A stretch of 64,000 nucleotides of DNA from Photobacterium proteolyticum (GCF_001939735.1 NZ_MJIL01000087.1:107890-171889), one strand, 5' to 3'. Positions 17,487 through 25,854 are shown, counted from the first letter of the stretch. The notes: generated from the letters alone by a model not told the origin. Numbers and translations are program-made.

Positions 17487-18486
17487 CGGTTGCATTGAAC
17501 CCCACAACAATACCCAACTCTGTTGCGACATCATCTTGCAGCGCAATCTGAATATATTCCAGCCCGTTGTAAATATTCAGGATCTCGCGGTAGCCTTCTT
17601 TGGTCTTCAACATCGGCACCATGGCGTTCGTTTCCGGCCAGCTTTCCAGCAAAGACGAAAAACGATTACTGATCTGATCGGCCGTTACGCCATACCCACG
17701 CTGGCGCAATAACGCATCAAGCCCCTTGCCATCTGCCAGATAAAGTAGCTGCATCGCTTCCACATTAGCCTTGAGGTTGCCAAGCGAGGTCTGCGAGCGC
17801 CAAGACTCGGCCTGATAGGTCTTGGGCGAGCCCGGCTTTCCTAGCGGACGGGTCAGTTTTTTCATACTGTAATCGAGCTGGTTGTTCAGTGCGCCCAGAT
17901 ACTCACCGAGGGCCATCTGCGGCGTTAGTTGCTGCCACGGATTTGCCTGCCAAGCTTTTGCCAATTGCTCGCCACTTTGCTGCAGACGATCCCCGACAGC
18001 TTCCGCCAGCTGACATCCCTTGCCGCTTTGCAGCAATGTCGGCTTTTCATACAAGAACCACTCAACAGCCCCCAGCCCCTGTACTGCTACACTCTGCTCA
18101 GCAATATCGGCTGCCGTCCATACTGTATCCTGCTTCAGTAGCTGGTTAAGCTTGCGGCCGGTTGTATTCTTCTTGTCAGGCCAGAACTGGATTTGCCAGC
18201 TTAACGCCAACGCCTCTTCACTGCCTTTCTCGCGCCCCTGCAGTGCCATCCACTTATGCATCACTTGCTGCCAGGATTGACGGGCTGCCTCTAGCTGATT
18301 TTCATCATAAGACTGACATAAGGCAGTGAGCTCACTATTGGCCTGACGAGAGGCATCTGCAAACAGCTCCGCCGCCTGCAGGTGCTGCTGATGAATCGTA
18401 CCAGTCATGCTTTGCTGCTGGTCATTACACCCGGTAACCGTCATTGCGATTGCAACCGCTGTTAGCGATGTTACTGATAGTTTCAT
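17476..18486 (-). CDS. Imelysin-family (M75) lipoprotein with degenerate GxHxxE site
   Basis: 336 residues with a lipoprotein signal ending 'VTGC' (lipidated Cys20). The imelysin/EfeO-type helical fold is recognisable from length, position and the segment 'VAVQGLGAVEWFLYEKPTL'. In imelysins this segment carries the metal-site motif GxHxxE. Here it is G137-L-G139-A-V-E142, so the histidine is replaced by glycine while the glutamate remains. The related protein two genes upstream keeps the histidine. This suggests a changed or lost metal site. It starts 12 bp after the DUF1111 stop and is clearly in the same operon. An iron-related periplasmic role is inferred. Confidence 0.87.
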   Translation of the reverse strand: MKLSVTSLTAVAIAMTVTGCNDQQQSMTGTIHQQHLQAAELFADASRQANSELTALCQSYDENQLEAARQSWQQVMHKWMALQGREKGSEEALALSWQIQFWPDKKNTTGRKLNQLLKQDTVWTAADIAEQSVAVQGLGAVEWFLYEKPTLLQSGKGCQLAEAVGDRLQQSGEQLAKAWQANPWQQLTPQMALGEYLGALNNQLDYSMKKLTRPLGKPGSPKTYQAESWRSQTSLGNLKANVEAMQLLYLADGKGLDALLRQRGYGVTADQISNRFSSLLESWPETNAMVPMLKTKEGYREILNIYNGLEYIQIALQDDVATELGIVVGFNATDGD

Positions 18487-18498
18487 GTCTGCACCCTT

Positions 18499-19938
18499 TT
18501 ACAATGACTGCAGAAATGCAGTCAGGGAATCTCGGTCGGTTTTCGACAATGTCAGTACCTTGTCACGACTTTGCTGGGCCTCGCCGCCATGCCACAGCAC
18601 AGCCTCCATCAAGGTTCTCGCCCTACCGTCATGCAGGAAGTTAGTATGACCGTTAACTTCCTCGGTATAACCGATTCCCCACAACGGGGCAGTTCGCCAC
18701 TCACGGCCGTTGGCCAAATACTCACCGCGGTTATCGGCCAGCCCCTCGCCCATATCGTGCAACAGCAAATCGGTGTAAGGGTTAATTAACTGTTCAGACA
18801 GAGCCGGCAGCCCGGCATTTTTGGCGGTAGTAATTTGGCTGCGGTGGCAGCTATCACACCCGACTTCTGCGAAAATGGCTTCGCCTTTCATCACCTGCGG
18901 ATCAGTAACGTTACGGCGTGAAGGGACAGCCAGGTGCTGTGAGTAAAACTCGACAAAATCCAGCACATTATCACTGACTTCTGGTTTGCCGCCATCTGGC
19001 AGCTCGTTACATATCGACTGCTGAGAAGTACAGTTCTCGTTCGGGAACAAGTTACTTGTCAGGCCAACATCACCGTTGAATGCAGCAGCATTTTGCTGCA
19101 TCAGCGTCGGTTGGCCGGCTTTCCAGCCAAAACGGCCGGTTACCAGTTGCTGTTTCTCAACATCCCAGACTTTATTTAGCTTGCCGGACACACCCTGAGC
19201 CGCATTTTCCTGCTCTCTCGCGATTGCCACCAAGGTCGACTCCGGGATCTGCTCGAGCAGGCCAAGTCCGATCATCGGCGGGGCAATACGGGCCGACATC
19301 AATACATCGTCATGAAGCGGGCCATAGTTGAGATCTGTAATAGCCAGTTCAGGTTTACGCAGGGTAACCACGTCGCCATCGGCAAAGGTCACCGGCACAT
19401 CGCTATAGGTAAGTCTGATCTGCCCTTCCGGCTTGGCCCCAGAAATGGAGAAATCCTGAAGCTGACCGCCATAGATTGGTTCCGGAATTACACCATCGGT
19501 GATCACGGCTTTCTTTTGCTCAGCGGTCATTGCAGGGATACTGAGACGAACCAGCATAGAAACCGCATTGCTGTCGCCAGGCTCAGGCGGATGACCACGA
19601 CCGTCCTTTATATGGCAGTTCTGACAACCATTGGTATTGAACAATGGCCCTAAGCCATCGCGGGCATCGGTCGTTGCCGGAGCCTGAACCCATGGATTAC
19701 GGAAGAAACTGTTACCAACGCTGAAATCAAGGCGCTTTGACAAAGGCAGGTTACCTGCTGGCAACGAAAACGCATTGGGTCCCGATTTTTTGACTGTGGT
19801 ATCCCCTCCCGACTTCAACGCTTTAATGACACTCGGATCCGGCTTTTCTGGCGAGGAACCAGTATTGGAGTCTTGGGCATTAGCAACAGTAGAAATTGCA
19901 GACAAAGAAAGAAACGCTGCAGCAAAGTACAACTTCAT
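18499..19938 (-). CDS. Di-haem DUF1111 (DHOR) oxidoreductase
   Basis: 479 residues with a Sec signal ending near 'STVANAQD'. Two CxxCH c-type haem motifs are present: 'CQNCH' at residues 105-109 and 'CDSCH' at residues 361-365. Between them are 'RLTYSDVPVTFADGDVVTLR' and 'YGPLHDDVLMSARIAP'. This is the DUF1111 family, often labelled thiol oxidoreductase or di-haem oxidoreductase and distantly like di-haem cytochrome c peroxidases. It acts in the periplasm and would need the cytochrome c maturation system from elsewhere. It lies between two imelysin genes; a redox step on iron during uptake is an inference from that context and from the Fur box. Confidence 0.88.
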   Translation of the reverse strand: MKLYFAAAFLSLSAISTVANAQDSNTGSSPEKPDPSVIKALKSGGDTTVKKSGPNAFSLPAGNLPLSKRLDFSVGNSFFRNPWVQAPATTDARDGLGPLFNTNGCQNCHIKDGRGHPPEPGDSNAVSMLVRLSIPAMTAEQKKAVITDGVIPEPIYGGQLQDFSISGAKPEGQIRLTYSDVPVTFADGDVVTLRKPELAITDLNYGPLHDDVLMSARIAPPMIGLGLLEQIPESTLVAIAREQENAAQGVSGKLNKVWDVEKQQLVTGRFGWKAGQPTLMQQNAAAFNGDVGLTSNLFPNENCTSQQSICNELPDGGKPEVSDNVLDFVEFYSQHLAVPSRRNVTDPQVMKGEAIFAEVGCDSCHRSQITTAKNAGLPALSEQLINPYTDLLLHDMGEGLADNRGEYLANGREWRTAPLWGIGYTEEVNGHTNFLHDGRARTLMEAVLWHGGEAQQSRDKVLTLSKTDRDSLTAFLQSL

Positions 19939-19967
19939 AGCTCACACACTCATTTTTATATGACGAC

Positions 19968-19992
19968 AAAAGGGCTCAGCCGAGCCCCTTTT
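19968..19992 (-). terminator. Hairpin between imelysin and DUF1111 genes
   Basis: AAAAGGG-CTC / GAG-CCCCTTTT with a 4-nt loop and one bulge, in the 87-bp gap inside the operon. On the minus strand it is followed by TTTTGTC. It could partially terminate, giving more of the first imelysin than of the downstream genes. Confidence 0.5.
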
Positions 19993-20025
19993 CACTTAAT
20001 TGTGGTTATCAGGTGGTTCTGATAA

Positions 20026-21282
20026 TTAGAACTGGTGGTCAGCTGTATCCGGGTTCAGGTTGCTAACACCGATAATAGAAGCTGCACGCTCAATTTCTGC
20101 CGTCTGCTTAACCAGCGCCATAATAGATTTTCCGACCAGGGCATTACCTGCCTTGTTGCCAGATGCAATCAGCTGATCAAAATATTGATTTTGCTTTTCT
20201 GCAGATTGAACCAGGGTATAAACCTGGCTACGGGCACGGTCAAACTCAGCCTGGATCTCTTTCGCAGCCTGCTTGTCTTTCTTCTCGACAAGATCATGAA
20301 TGCTTGGACCAGAAACCAGCGTACCATTCACGCGCATGTAGGTACCGGTATATACGTTGTAGATACCTTGCTCGTTATAGTAATGGGAGTAGTGAGTGTT
20401 GTCAGAGAAACAATCGTGCTCGTCTTCGGTAGAGTTCGCCTCTAGCGCAACCTTCATACGCTCACCGGCCAGCTCGCCCAGAGAAAGAGAGCCCATACCG
20501 AATAGCATTTTACGTAAACCGTTGTCAGCCGAATCAGCTAGTAGTTCGGTACGGTAGTTAGACGCGACGTCAGCAGACCACTGCTGTTCCATCCAGCTTA
20601 AATCGGCCTGCAGCAGCTCAGAAGCCGCCTTCAGGTAATCACGACGACGTTCGCAGCCACCATTGGTACACGCTTCACCGTAAGCAAAGTCAGTGTACTG
20701 ACGCTCACCGGCACCGTTGTCAGTACCATTGAGATCCTGTCCCCAAAGTAGGAACTCGATTGCGTGATAACCGGTCGCAACGTTCGCCTCAGAACCGCCC
20801 AGCTCATTCAGCTCGGCCAGTAGTTCAGGTGTGATTTTTTTCACATCAATCTTGGCATTGCCGATTTGCAGTGACTCGTTACCTATGATGTTAGCCTGCG
20901 CGCCTTCATTGCCCAGCTCATACTGATAATCATCAGCAACGTAATCGATCAACCCCTCATCAAGCGGCCAGGCATTAAGCTGTCCTTCCCAATCATCGAC
21001 AATCGCATTACCGAAACGGAAGACTTCAGACTGTTGGTACGGTACACGTGCCGCTTTCCATGCTTCACGCGCTTTGGCAAGGTTTGCTTCCGATGGGTTG
21101 GCAATGAGTGCGTCAAGGGCTTTATCCAATGACTTCGCCGTGATCAGAGAGTCACTAAATACGCTGTGAGCCAGATCGGCGTAGTGCTCGACAACCTCTG
21201 CTTTAGTTGGTGCCGCCTGCGCGAAAACAGGAAGTGTCAGTAATGACGCCGCAATAAGATTGCGAGTGAATTTATTATTCAT
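20026..21282 (-). CDS. Imelysin-family (peptidase M75) periplasmic protein, IrpA-like
   Basis: First gene of a Fur-box-controlled operon. 418 residues with a Sec signal peptide (about residues 1-23, ending 'FAQAA'). It carries the intact imelysin motif GxHxxE as G171-Y-H173-A-I-E176 in 'ATGYHAIEFLLWGQDL'. Other family segments are 'AREAWKAARVPYQQSEVFRF' and 'AWPLDEGLIDYV'. It resembles cyanobacterial IrpA and the M75 domain of EfeO. Despite the peptidase name, a periplasmic metal-binding or iron-uptake role is better supported for the family. No permease or TonB receptor is encoded nearby. Confidence 0.9.
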   Translation of the reverse strand: MNNKFTRNLIAASLLTLPVFAQAAPTKAEVVEHYADLAHSVFSDSLITAKSLDKALDALIANPSEANLAKAREAWKAARVPYQQSEVFRFGNAIVDDWEGQLNAWPLDEGLIDYVADDYQYELGNEGAQANIIGNESLQIGNAKIDVKKITPELLAELNELGGSEANVATGYHAIEFLLWGQDLNGTDNGAGERQYTDFAYGEACTNGGCERRRDYLKAASELLQADLSWMEQQWSADVASNYRTELLADSADNGLRKMLFGMGSLSLGELAGERMKVALEANSTEDEHDCFSDNTHYSHYYNEQGIYNVYTGTYMRVNGTLVSGPSIHDLVEKKDKQAAKEIQAEFDRARSQVYTLVQSAEKQNQYFDQLIASGNKAGNALVGKSIMALVKQTAEIERAASIIGVSNLNPDTADHQF

Positions 21283-21334
21283 TGTGAGTTACGTCCTTTA
21301 TATGAGCTGCTTTACCATAGTCACTAATACGTAT

Positions 21335-21353
21335 GTTAGTGATAATCATTTTT
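21335..21353. promoter_or_regulatory. Fur box upstream of the imelysin operon
   Basis: The 19-mer matches the consensus GATAATGATAATCATTATC at 15 of 19 positions, with a contiguous 10-base match GATAATCATT at 21341-21350. A second, weaker match (12 of 19) begins at 21358. It lies 53 bp upstream of the first imelysin start and near a weak TATGGT -10 (minus strand 21319-21314), so iron-dependent repression is expected. Confidence 0.75.
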
Positions 21354-21504
21354 ATTCACGCATGATAACCATGATTTTTACATTTTGGAATAACTAATCA
21401 CTCTGTGAATTAAAAAAACAACCATACCGCTCATTTAAATAACCAAAAGACGCCATCCTGTTTAAATTCCATGCACTTTGCTAACATAGTTACAATTTTG
21501 ATTG

Positions 21505-21599
21505 TTCTTCAATTGACACAAAATACTATCAATCGTCGCTCCCCTAGGCGCCCTTTCATTGAGTTAATACTCTTTGGCGACGATAATGAGATTGAAGAA
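21505..21599. repeat. Nested inverted repeats upstream of the MarR/CosR gene
   Basis: Two perfect arm pairs are nested: TTCTTCAAT (21505-21513) with ATTGAAGAA (21591-21599), and ATCGTCGC (21532-21539) with GCGACGAT (21577-21584). The structure lies about 90-180 bp before the start codon at 21687 and could be an RNA leader structure or a double operator. The remainder of the 404-bp gap 21283-21686 contains the Fur box and AT-rich DNA. Confidence 0.5.
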
Positions 21600-21686
21600 C
21601 CACGGTTTTGTCGTGTTTACAGCAACTAAGTCTTTCATGTTTATCAATATTGATGTACCTTCGCGACACTAATTTGGGAGAGTTAA

Positions 21687-22175
21687 ATGGACAAGCACGA
21701 AGAAGTCCTCATTGCCCTTCGACAAATCATTCGAGCTATCGATTTACACTCGAGAAAACTCAATAAAGTCGCAGGACTCACGGGGCCTCAATTAGTTTTG
21801 ATGCGAGCGATTCGTGACTCAGGTGAAGTCACCATTCGCCAGCTATCAAACAACACAAACATGAGCCAGGCGACGGCAACAACGATTCTTGACCGTCTGG
21901 AAAAACGTGAGCTGGTCGTTCGTGAACGAAGCAAGCTAGATAAGCGAAAAGTACATGCTTACCTGACAGAAACCGGCAAAGAAGTGCTTGCCAAAGCACC
22001 GCTTCCGCTTCAGGAAAACTTTGTTTCCCGCTTTCAGGAGCTTGAAGAGTGGGAGCAGTCGCTGCTGTTATCGTCCGTACAGCGGATCTCTTCCATGATG
22101 AACGCAGAGCACCTTGATGTTGCCGCGGTACTGGAAGTCGGTAGTATCACCAAGCAAGAAGAAATCGCCCCCTAA
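21687..22175 (+). CDS. cosR: MarR-family regulator, CosR/EctR-like
   Basis: 162-residue MarR-type winged-helix protein. The opening 'MDKHEEVLIALRQIIRAIDL' and 'RKLNKVAGLTGPQLVLMRAI' strongly recall CosR of Vibrio (compatible-solute regulator) and EctR of methylotrophs. The recognition helix region is 'NNTNMSQATATTILDRLEKR' and the wing 'RSKLDKRKVHAYLTETGK'. In Vibrio, CosR represses ectoine and glycine-betaine genes; none of those is in this window, so the name rests on sequence and on proximity to asnS/aspC as in V. cholerae. GGGAG lies 7 nt before the ATG. A perfect hairpin follows the gene. Confidence 0.8.
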   Translation: MDKHEEVLIALRQIIRAIDLHSRKLNKVAGLTGPQLVLMRAIRDSGEVTIRQLSNNTNMSQATATTILDRLEKRELVVRERSKLDKRKVHAYLTETGKEVLAKAPLPLQENFVSRFQELEEWEQSLLLSSVQRISSMMNAEHLDVAAVLEVGSITKQEEIAP

Positions 22176-22179
22176 TGCC

Positions 22180-22203
22180 AAATAGCCGGCTTGCCGGCTA
22201 TTT
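22180..22203 (+). terminator. Intrinsic terminator of the MarR/CosR gene
   Basis: Perfect 11-bp stem AAATAGCCGGC / GCCGGCTATTT starting 5 nt after the stop codon. Confidence 0.8.
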
Positions 22204-22271
22204 GCTCCAAACTGTATGCCCATCCTGTCGGCCCCCTTAGTCAATCACCATCTTAATCATGGAGTACTGCT

Positions 22272-23117
22272 ATGTTACTCGAAGGCATAGAAACCCTGCT
22301 GGTACTGGCTAAAGAAGGGACCATGAGCAAGGCCGGCAGCTATCTGTATATCAGTCAGAGTGCGGTCAGCAAGCGTATCGCAAGGCTAGAGAAAAAGTTG
22401 GGAAAGAAGCTGATCGAACCTTCCGGGCGCCGGATAAAACTGACCGCTGACGCCATCGCTCTAATTGACAACATCGGCCCCAGCTATAAAGAAATCAAAG
22501 GGCTGATCTTTGATCAACAACGCTTCCAGGACCACACCATCATCACACTCGAGTGCTCGGAAACCCTGGTAGCCGGTTACCTTGGCGAGATGATGGGCAA
22601 CTATATTAAGACCGACCCCTACATTTCCATAGCAACCCACCATACCCCGGTCATTGTCGAAAAAGTGCAGTCGGGAGAGGCGACCATCGGTTTTTGCGCC
22701 GGTCACCTGCCACCGCAGCACGGACTGGCTACCCGCCATCTCTTCGATGAACCCTTTGCGGTGATCAGCCACCAGTCCCTGTCGCAAACGCCGCAAGCCC
22801 TGCTGGTCAATGACTTTCAAAATCCGGCCAACGCCAATCAGGCCAGCCTGCTTCAAAAAGTCGGCATTGTTCCCTTGATGGAAATGGACTCCTACACGGC
22901 CGCTGCCCAGCTGGCACTGGGAGGGGTCGCCCCTGCGCTCGTGCCGGCCTCTATCGTTAAAACGCTCAAGATAGATCCGGCATTTTGTCATCATTTTGAT
23001 TTTCTTGATGAGCTCACCCGTCCGGTACACCTTTGCTACCGGCAAAGCAGCTATCAGTCAGCGCGGATCCGTACGCTTATTGAAACCATTGCGGATGTTG
23101 TTCCAACAAAAGCTTAA
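22272..23117 (+). CDS. LysR-family transcriptional regulator
   Basis: 281 residues. The N-terminal winged HTH is clear: 'LLVLAKEGTMSKAGSYLYIS' then 'QSAVSKRIARLEKKLGKKLI'. The effector-binding domain follows (about residues 90-270) with 'LECSETLVAGYLGEMMGNYI' and 'GEATIGFCAGHLPP'. The target is unknown. Its 3' end overlaps the convergent yfcA-like gene by 41 bp, so it is not divergent from a target in the classic LysR way. The gene upstream on the same strand is the MarR regulator, separated by a terminator. Confidence 0.9.
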   Translation: MLLEGIETLLVLAKEGTMSKAGSYLYISQSAVSKRIARLEKKLGKKLIEPSGRRIKLTADAIALIDNIGPSYKEIKGLIFDQQRFQDHTIITLECSETLVAGYLGEMMGNYIKTDPYISIATHHTPVIVEKVQSGEATIGFCAGHLPPQHGLATRHLFDEPFAVISHQSLSQTPQALLVNDFQNPANANQASLLQKVGIVPLMEMDSYTAAAQLALGGVAPALVPASIVKTLKIDPAFCHHFDFLDELTRPVHLCYRQSSYQSARIRTLIETIADVVPTKA

Positions 23118-23847
23118 TCGCCATCACCATTGAAATAATCACCACCATCGGACGAATAAGCTTTCTACCTTTGGTCACCACAACCCTGGCACCAATACGG
23201 GCTCCCAAAAAGCCACCTACTGCCATCACCAGGCCAATTTCCCAAACCGGCAACCCGGCAAAAATAAAGAACAGCAGCGCAGCAAAATTTGAAGTGAAGT
23301 TAAACACTTTTGTTCTGGCCGTTGCTTCAACGAGCCCCAACTGGGCGATGACAACAAAGCCGACGGTGAACAAGGACCCGGCTCCCGGACCAAAAAAGCC
23401 ATCATAAAACCCGACACCGGCGCCGATAGTCAGGGCAAACGCATTGTCCGATAGCTTAGGTGCGCCACCTCCTTTGCCAGCCTGAGGTGCCAGCAAAAAA
23501 TAGAGCGAGATACACACCAGCAAGACAGGGATCAGGCTTGTCAGTACACCGGCTTCAATGCGCTGGACAAGTTCAGCCCCTATTGCCGAACCGACAAAGG
23601 TACAGCCAATCGCGTTTCGCATCTGGCTCAAGTTCACCAAGCCATTTCGCACAAAATACAATGAGGCTGAAAAGCTCCCGAATGCCCCCTGTAGCTTGTT
23701 TGTCGCCAGTGCCTGGGTCGGCGGCACACCTGCGGCCAGCAGTGCCGGAACGGTCAATAATCCACCGCCACCGGCAATTGCATCAATAAACCCGGCCAAC
23801 CCTGCCACCAAAAACAACAAGGCAATAATATCGTACGAAAAATCCAT
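23077..23847 (-). CDS. yfcA: TSUP (TauE/SafE) family transporter, YfcA-like
   Basis: 256 residues with about eight membrane helices. The internal repeat typical of TSUP proteins is visible: 'AGFIDAIAGGGGLLTVPALL' in the first half and 'GFYDGFFGPGAGSLFTVGFV' in the second. It aligns well with E. coli YfcA as recalled, including 'ALATNKLQGAFGSFSASLYF' and 'GRKLIRPMVVIISMVMAIKL'. The family exports or imports sulfur-containing organic anions; the substrate is unknown. Its last 41 bp overlap the convergent LysR gene. Confidence 0.92.
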   Translation of the reverse strand: MDFSYDIIALLFLVAGLAGFIDAIAGGGGLLTVPALLAAGVPPTQALATNKLQGAFGSFSASLYFVRNGLVNLSQMRNAIGCTFVGSAIGAELVQRIEAGVLTSLIPVLLVCISLYFLLAPQAGKGGGAPKLSDNAFALTIGAGVGFYDGFFGPGAGSLFTVGFVVIAQLGLVEATARTKVFNFTSNFAALLFFIFAGLPVWEIGLVMAVGGFLGARIGARVVVTKGRKLIRPMVVIISMVMAIKLLLEQHPQWFQ

Positions 23848-23978
23848 TTAGCTATATCTCTTCAGCCATACATAATGAGCGAGAAAGTTATCATTGCGGC
23901 CTGACAAGGAATAGCGAAACATAGGACGACAACCTATTCCCGATAGGAATCAGTGCATACAAGGTGTAACTTGATGTG

Positions 23979-24863
23979 TTACTGGTTAATTAGGGTACGG
24001 AGTGTCTGCCAGACCTGTTCGCCTGCCGGGTGGAGACGTGCCTGATAACGGTAAGCATAATAAGTGATGGGCAGCCTTAAGTGCGGCTCCCCGACCACCG
24101 CCACTTTACCACTTGCCAGCTCTTCCTGGATAGAGTAATCCGGCAACCAGGCCACGCCCTGCCCCTGCAAGACCAGCACTTTCAGCAAATCAGTCATTGA
24201 CGACAGAAACACTGCCTTCAGGTTCACCTGATCACGAATGGCTTCTACCTGACGTCCCATATAGGAACTCGGGCTGTAAGCCAGCCAGGGAAGCTCCTTG
24301 TTATTACTGATCTGATAGAGTGGCTGACCATCGCTGTCGCATGCACAGACCGGTAGTAATTCAGCCTGTCCAATCTGCAAGGACTGGTACGGCGGCAATC
24401 TTAGCAGCTCATCGTCAAAAGCCAGCAGTATGTCACAGCCCCCTTCCTGCAGCTCTTCAATCGCCTGATCAACATCAATGGCCTCAACACTCAATAACGG
24501 GCTATGCTTACCGGCCAGCAACTTGGGTTGAATAGAAGGCACCAGGTTGGTTGCCAGCGAATGCGCTGCGGCAACGCGGACGATATTGCCGCCCAGCTTG
24601 GATAAATCCGACAATTGGCCAACGCCGTCCATCATTTGATTAATCAGGGTTCGGGCCGTGATCCGGAACAGGCGGCCACTTGGGGTCAGGGCTACCGGTG
24701 TCTTACTTCTGTCAATCAGCTCAGCTCCGACAGTCTGCTCCAGGGCTTTGATTCGGCGACTAAAAGCGGGCTGGGTCACATTGCGGATCTGCGCGGCCTG
24801 CGAGAAGTTCCGAACATCAGCGAGAGCCAGAAAATCTTCCAGCCACTTACTTTCTATATTCAT
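23979..24863 (-). CDS. LysR-family regulator, HypT (YjiE)-like
   Basis: 294 residues. The start 'MNIESKWLEDFLALADVRNF' and 'QPAFSRRIKALEQTVGAEL' match E. coli HypT closely. So do 'HSLATNLVPSI', 'VEAIDVDQAIEELQEGGCDI' and 'VAWLPDYSIQEEL'. E. coli HypT is a hypochlorite-responsive regulator activated by methionine oxidation. Here the gene is divergent from an Asp/Glu racemase with 192 bp between them, so racemase control is plausible. The redox role should not be assumed from homology alone. Confidence 0.88.
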   Translation of the reverse strand: MNIESKWLEDFLALADVRNFSQAAQIRNVTQPAFSRRIKALEQTVGAELIDRSKTPVALTPSGRLFRITARTLINQMMDGVGQLSDLSKLGGNIVRVAAAHSLATNLVPSIQPKLLAGKHSPLLSVEAIDVDQAIEELQEGGCDILLAFDDELLRLPPYQSLQIGQAELLPVCACDSDGQPLYQISNNKELPWLAYSPSSYMGRQVEAIRDQVNLKAVFLSSMTDLLKVLVLQGQGVAWLPDYSIQEELASGKVAVVGEPHLRLPITYYAYRYQARLHPAGEQVWQTLRTLINQ

Positions 24864-25055
24864 AACTATTTGCGTAGGGAAAAAATGCAGTATAGCGAAG
24901 CCGTATAATTAGACAGACACATTTCAACCACTAGCGATCACAGTTTTGACAATTACCCATACCGATCAGGCATGATAGTCCCAGCAACGGCATTTCTCAT
25001 CAAAATAGCCTCGTCTTATAGTAAACACAGTTAAAAGTACTGCAGGAATGAGAGC

Positions 25056-25766
25056 ATGAGCAGAAAATTAGGGATTCTTGGTGGCATGGGGCCATTGGCA
25101 ACGGTTGAATTTATGCAAAAGATTATTTCTCGAACACCTGCTCACAATGATCAGCAGCATATTCCGATGCTTGTTAGTAATAACCCGCAGATCCCAGACC
25201 GCACCGCTTACCTGATCAGCAATGGTGAAGATCCCTTCCCGGTCCTGAAACAGGGAATGGAGCAGCTGCAGCAAGCTGGCGCCGAATGCATTGTTATGCC
25301 CTGCAATACGGCTCATTACTGGTATCCCCGCCTGACCCAACTGTGTAATGTCCACACTATCAGCATTATCGACAGTGTCGTGAATGAAGCTAAAGAACGC
25401 CAATACCGTCAAGTGGGTGTACTTGCCACAACCGCAACCATGATGACTCGGATGTACCAGTCCAAACTGGCCCAGCAGCAGATCAATGCGCTCGAAACAT
25501 CTGAGTCTGAGCAGCAGGCTGTGATGGATGGCATTTATGCCGTCAAAGCCGGCGACGTCGAACTCGGCAAGCAACTAATGCTGCCCGTATTTGAGGCAAT
25601 GCTGGAACGCGGTGCGGAAGCCGTCATCTTTGGCTGTACTGAAATTCCTGTTGCTCTGGCTGAGCAGACTCAGTCCCGCCCTGAATGCTGTCTGGATTCA
25701 CTCGATATCTTGGCCGAGCAATGTATTCAATGGGCACAGGAAGACGCTCCAGAGCTCGTCGCCTAG
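25056..25766 (+). CDS. Aspartate/glutamate racemase family protein
   Basis: 236 residues of the cofactor-independent Asp/Glu/hydantoin racemase superfamily. Both catalytic cysteines are present: C83 in 'IVMPCNTAHYW' and C194 in 'VIFGCTEIPVAL'. The N-terminal glycine-rich 'ILGGMGPLATVEFM' is typical of the aspartate racemase/YgeA group. It would interconvert L- and D-aspartate or a similar acidic or broad amino acid; the substrate is not set by sequence. It is divergent from a HypT-like regulator and followed by a short ORF. Confidence 0.9.
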   Translation: MSRKLGILGGMGPLATVEFMQKIISRTPAHNDQQHIPMLVSNNPQIPDRTAYLISNGEDPFPVLKQGMEQLQQAGAECIVMPCNTAHYWYPRLTQLCNVHTISIIDSVVNEAKERQYRQVGVLATTATMMTRMYQSKLAQQQINALETSESEQQAVMDGIYAVKAGDVELGKQLMLPVFEAMLERGAEAVIFGCTEIPVALAEQTQSRPECCLDSLDILAEQCIQWAQEDAPELVA

Positions 25767-25854
25767 GCACGCTGTTTCGCTTTAGTACACGACGGAACTG
25801 TTATACTTATTAATGCCACAACATAAAACCCGGCATTAGCTGAAGGCAGAGAAT

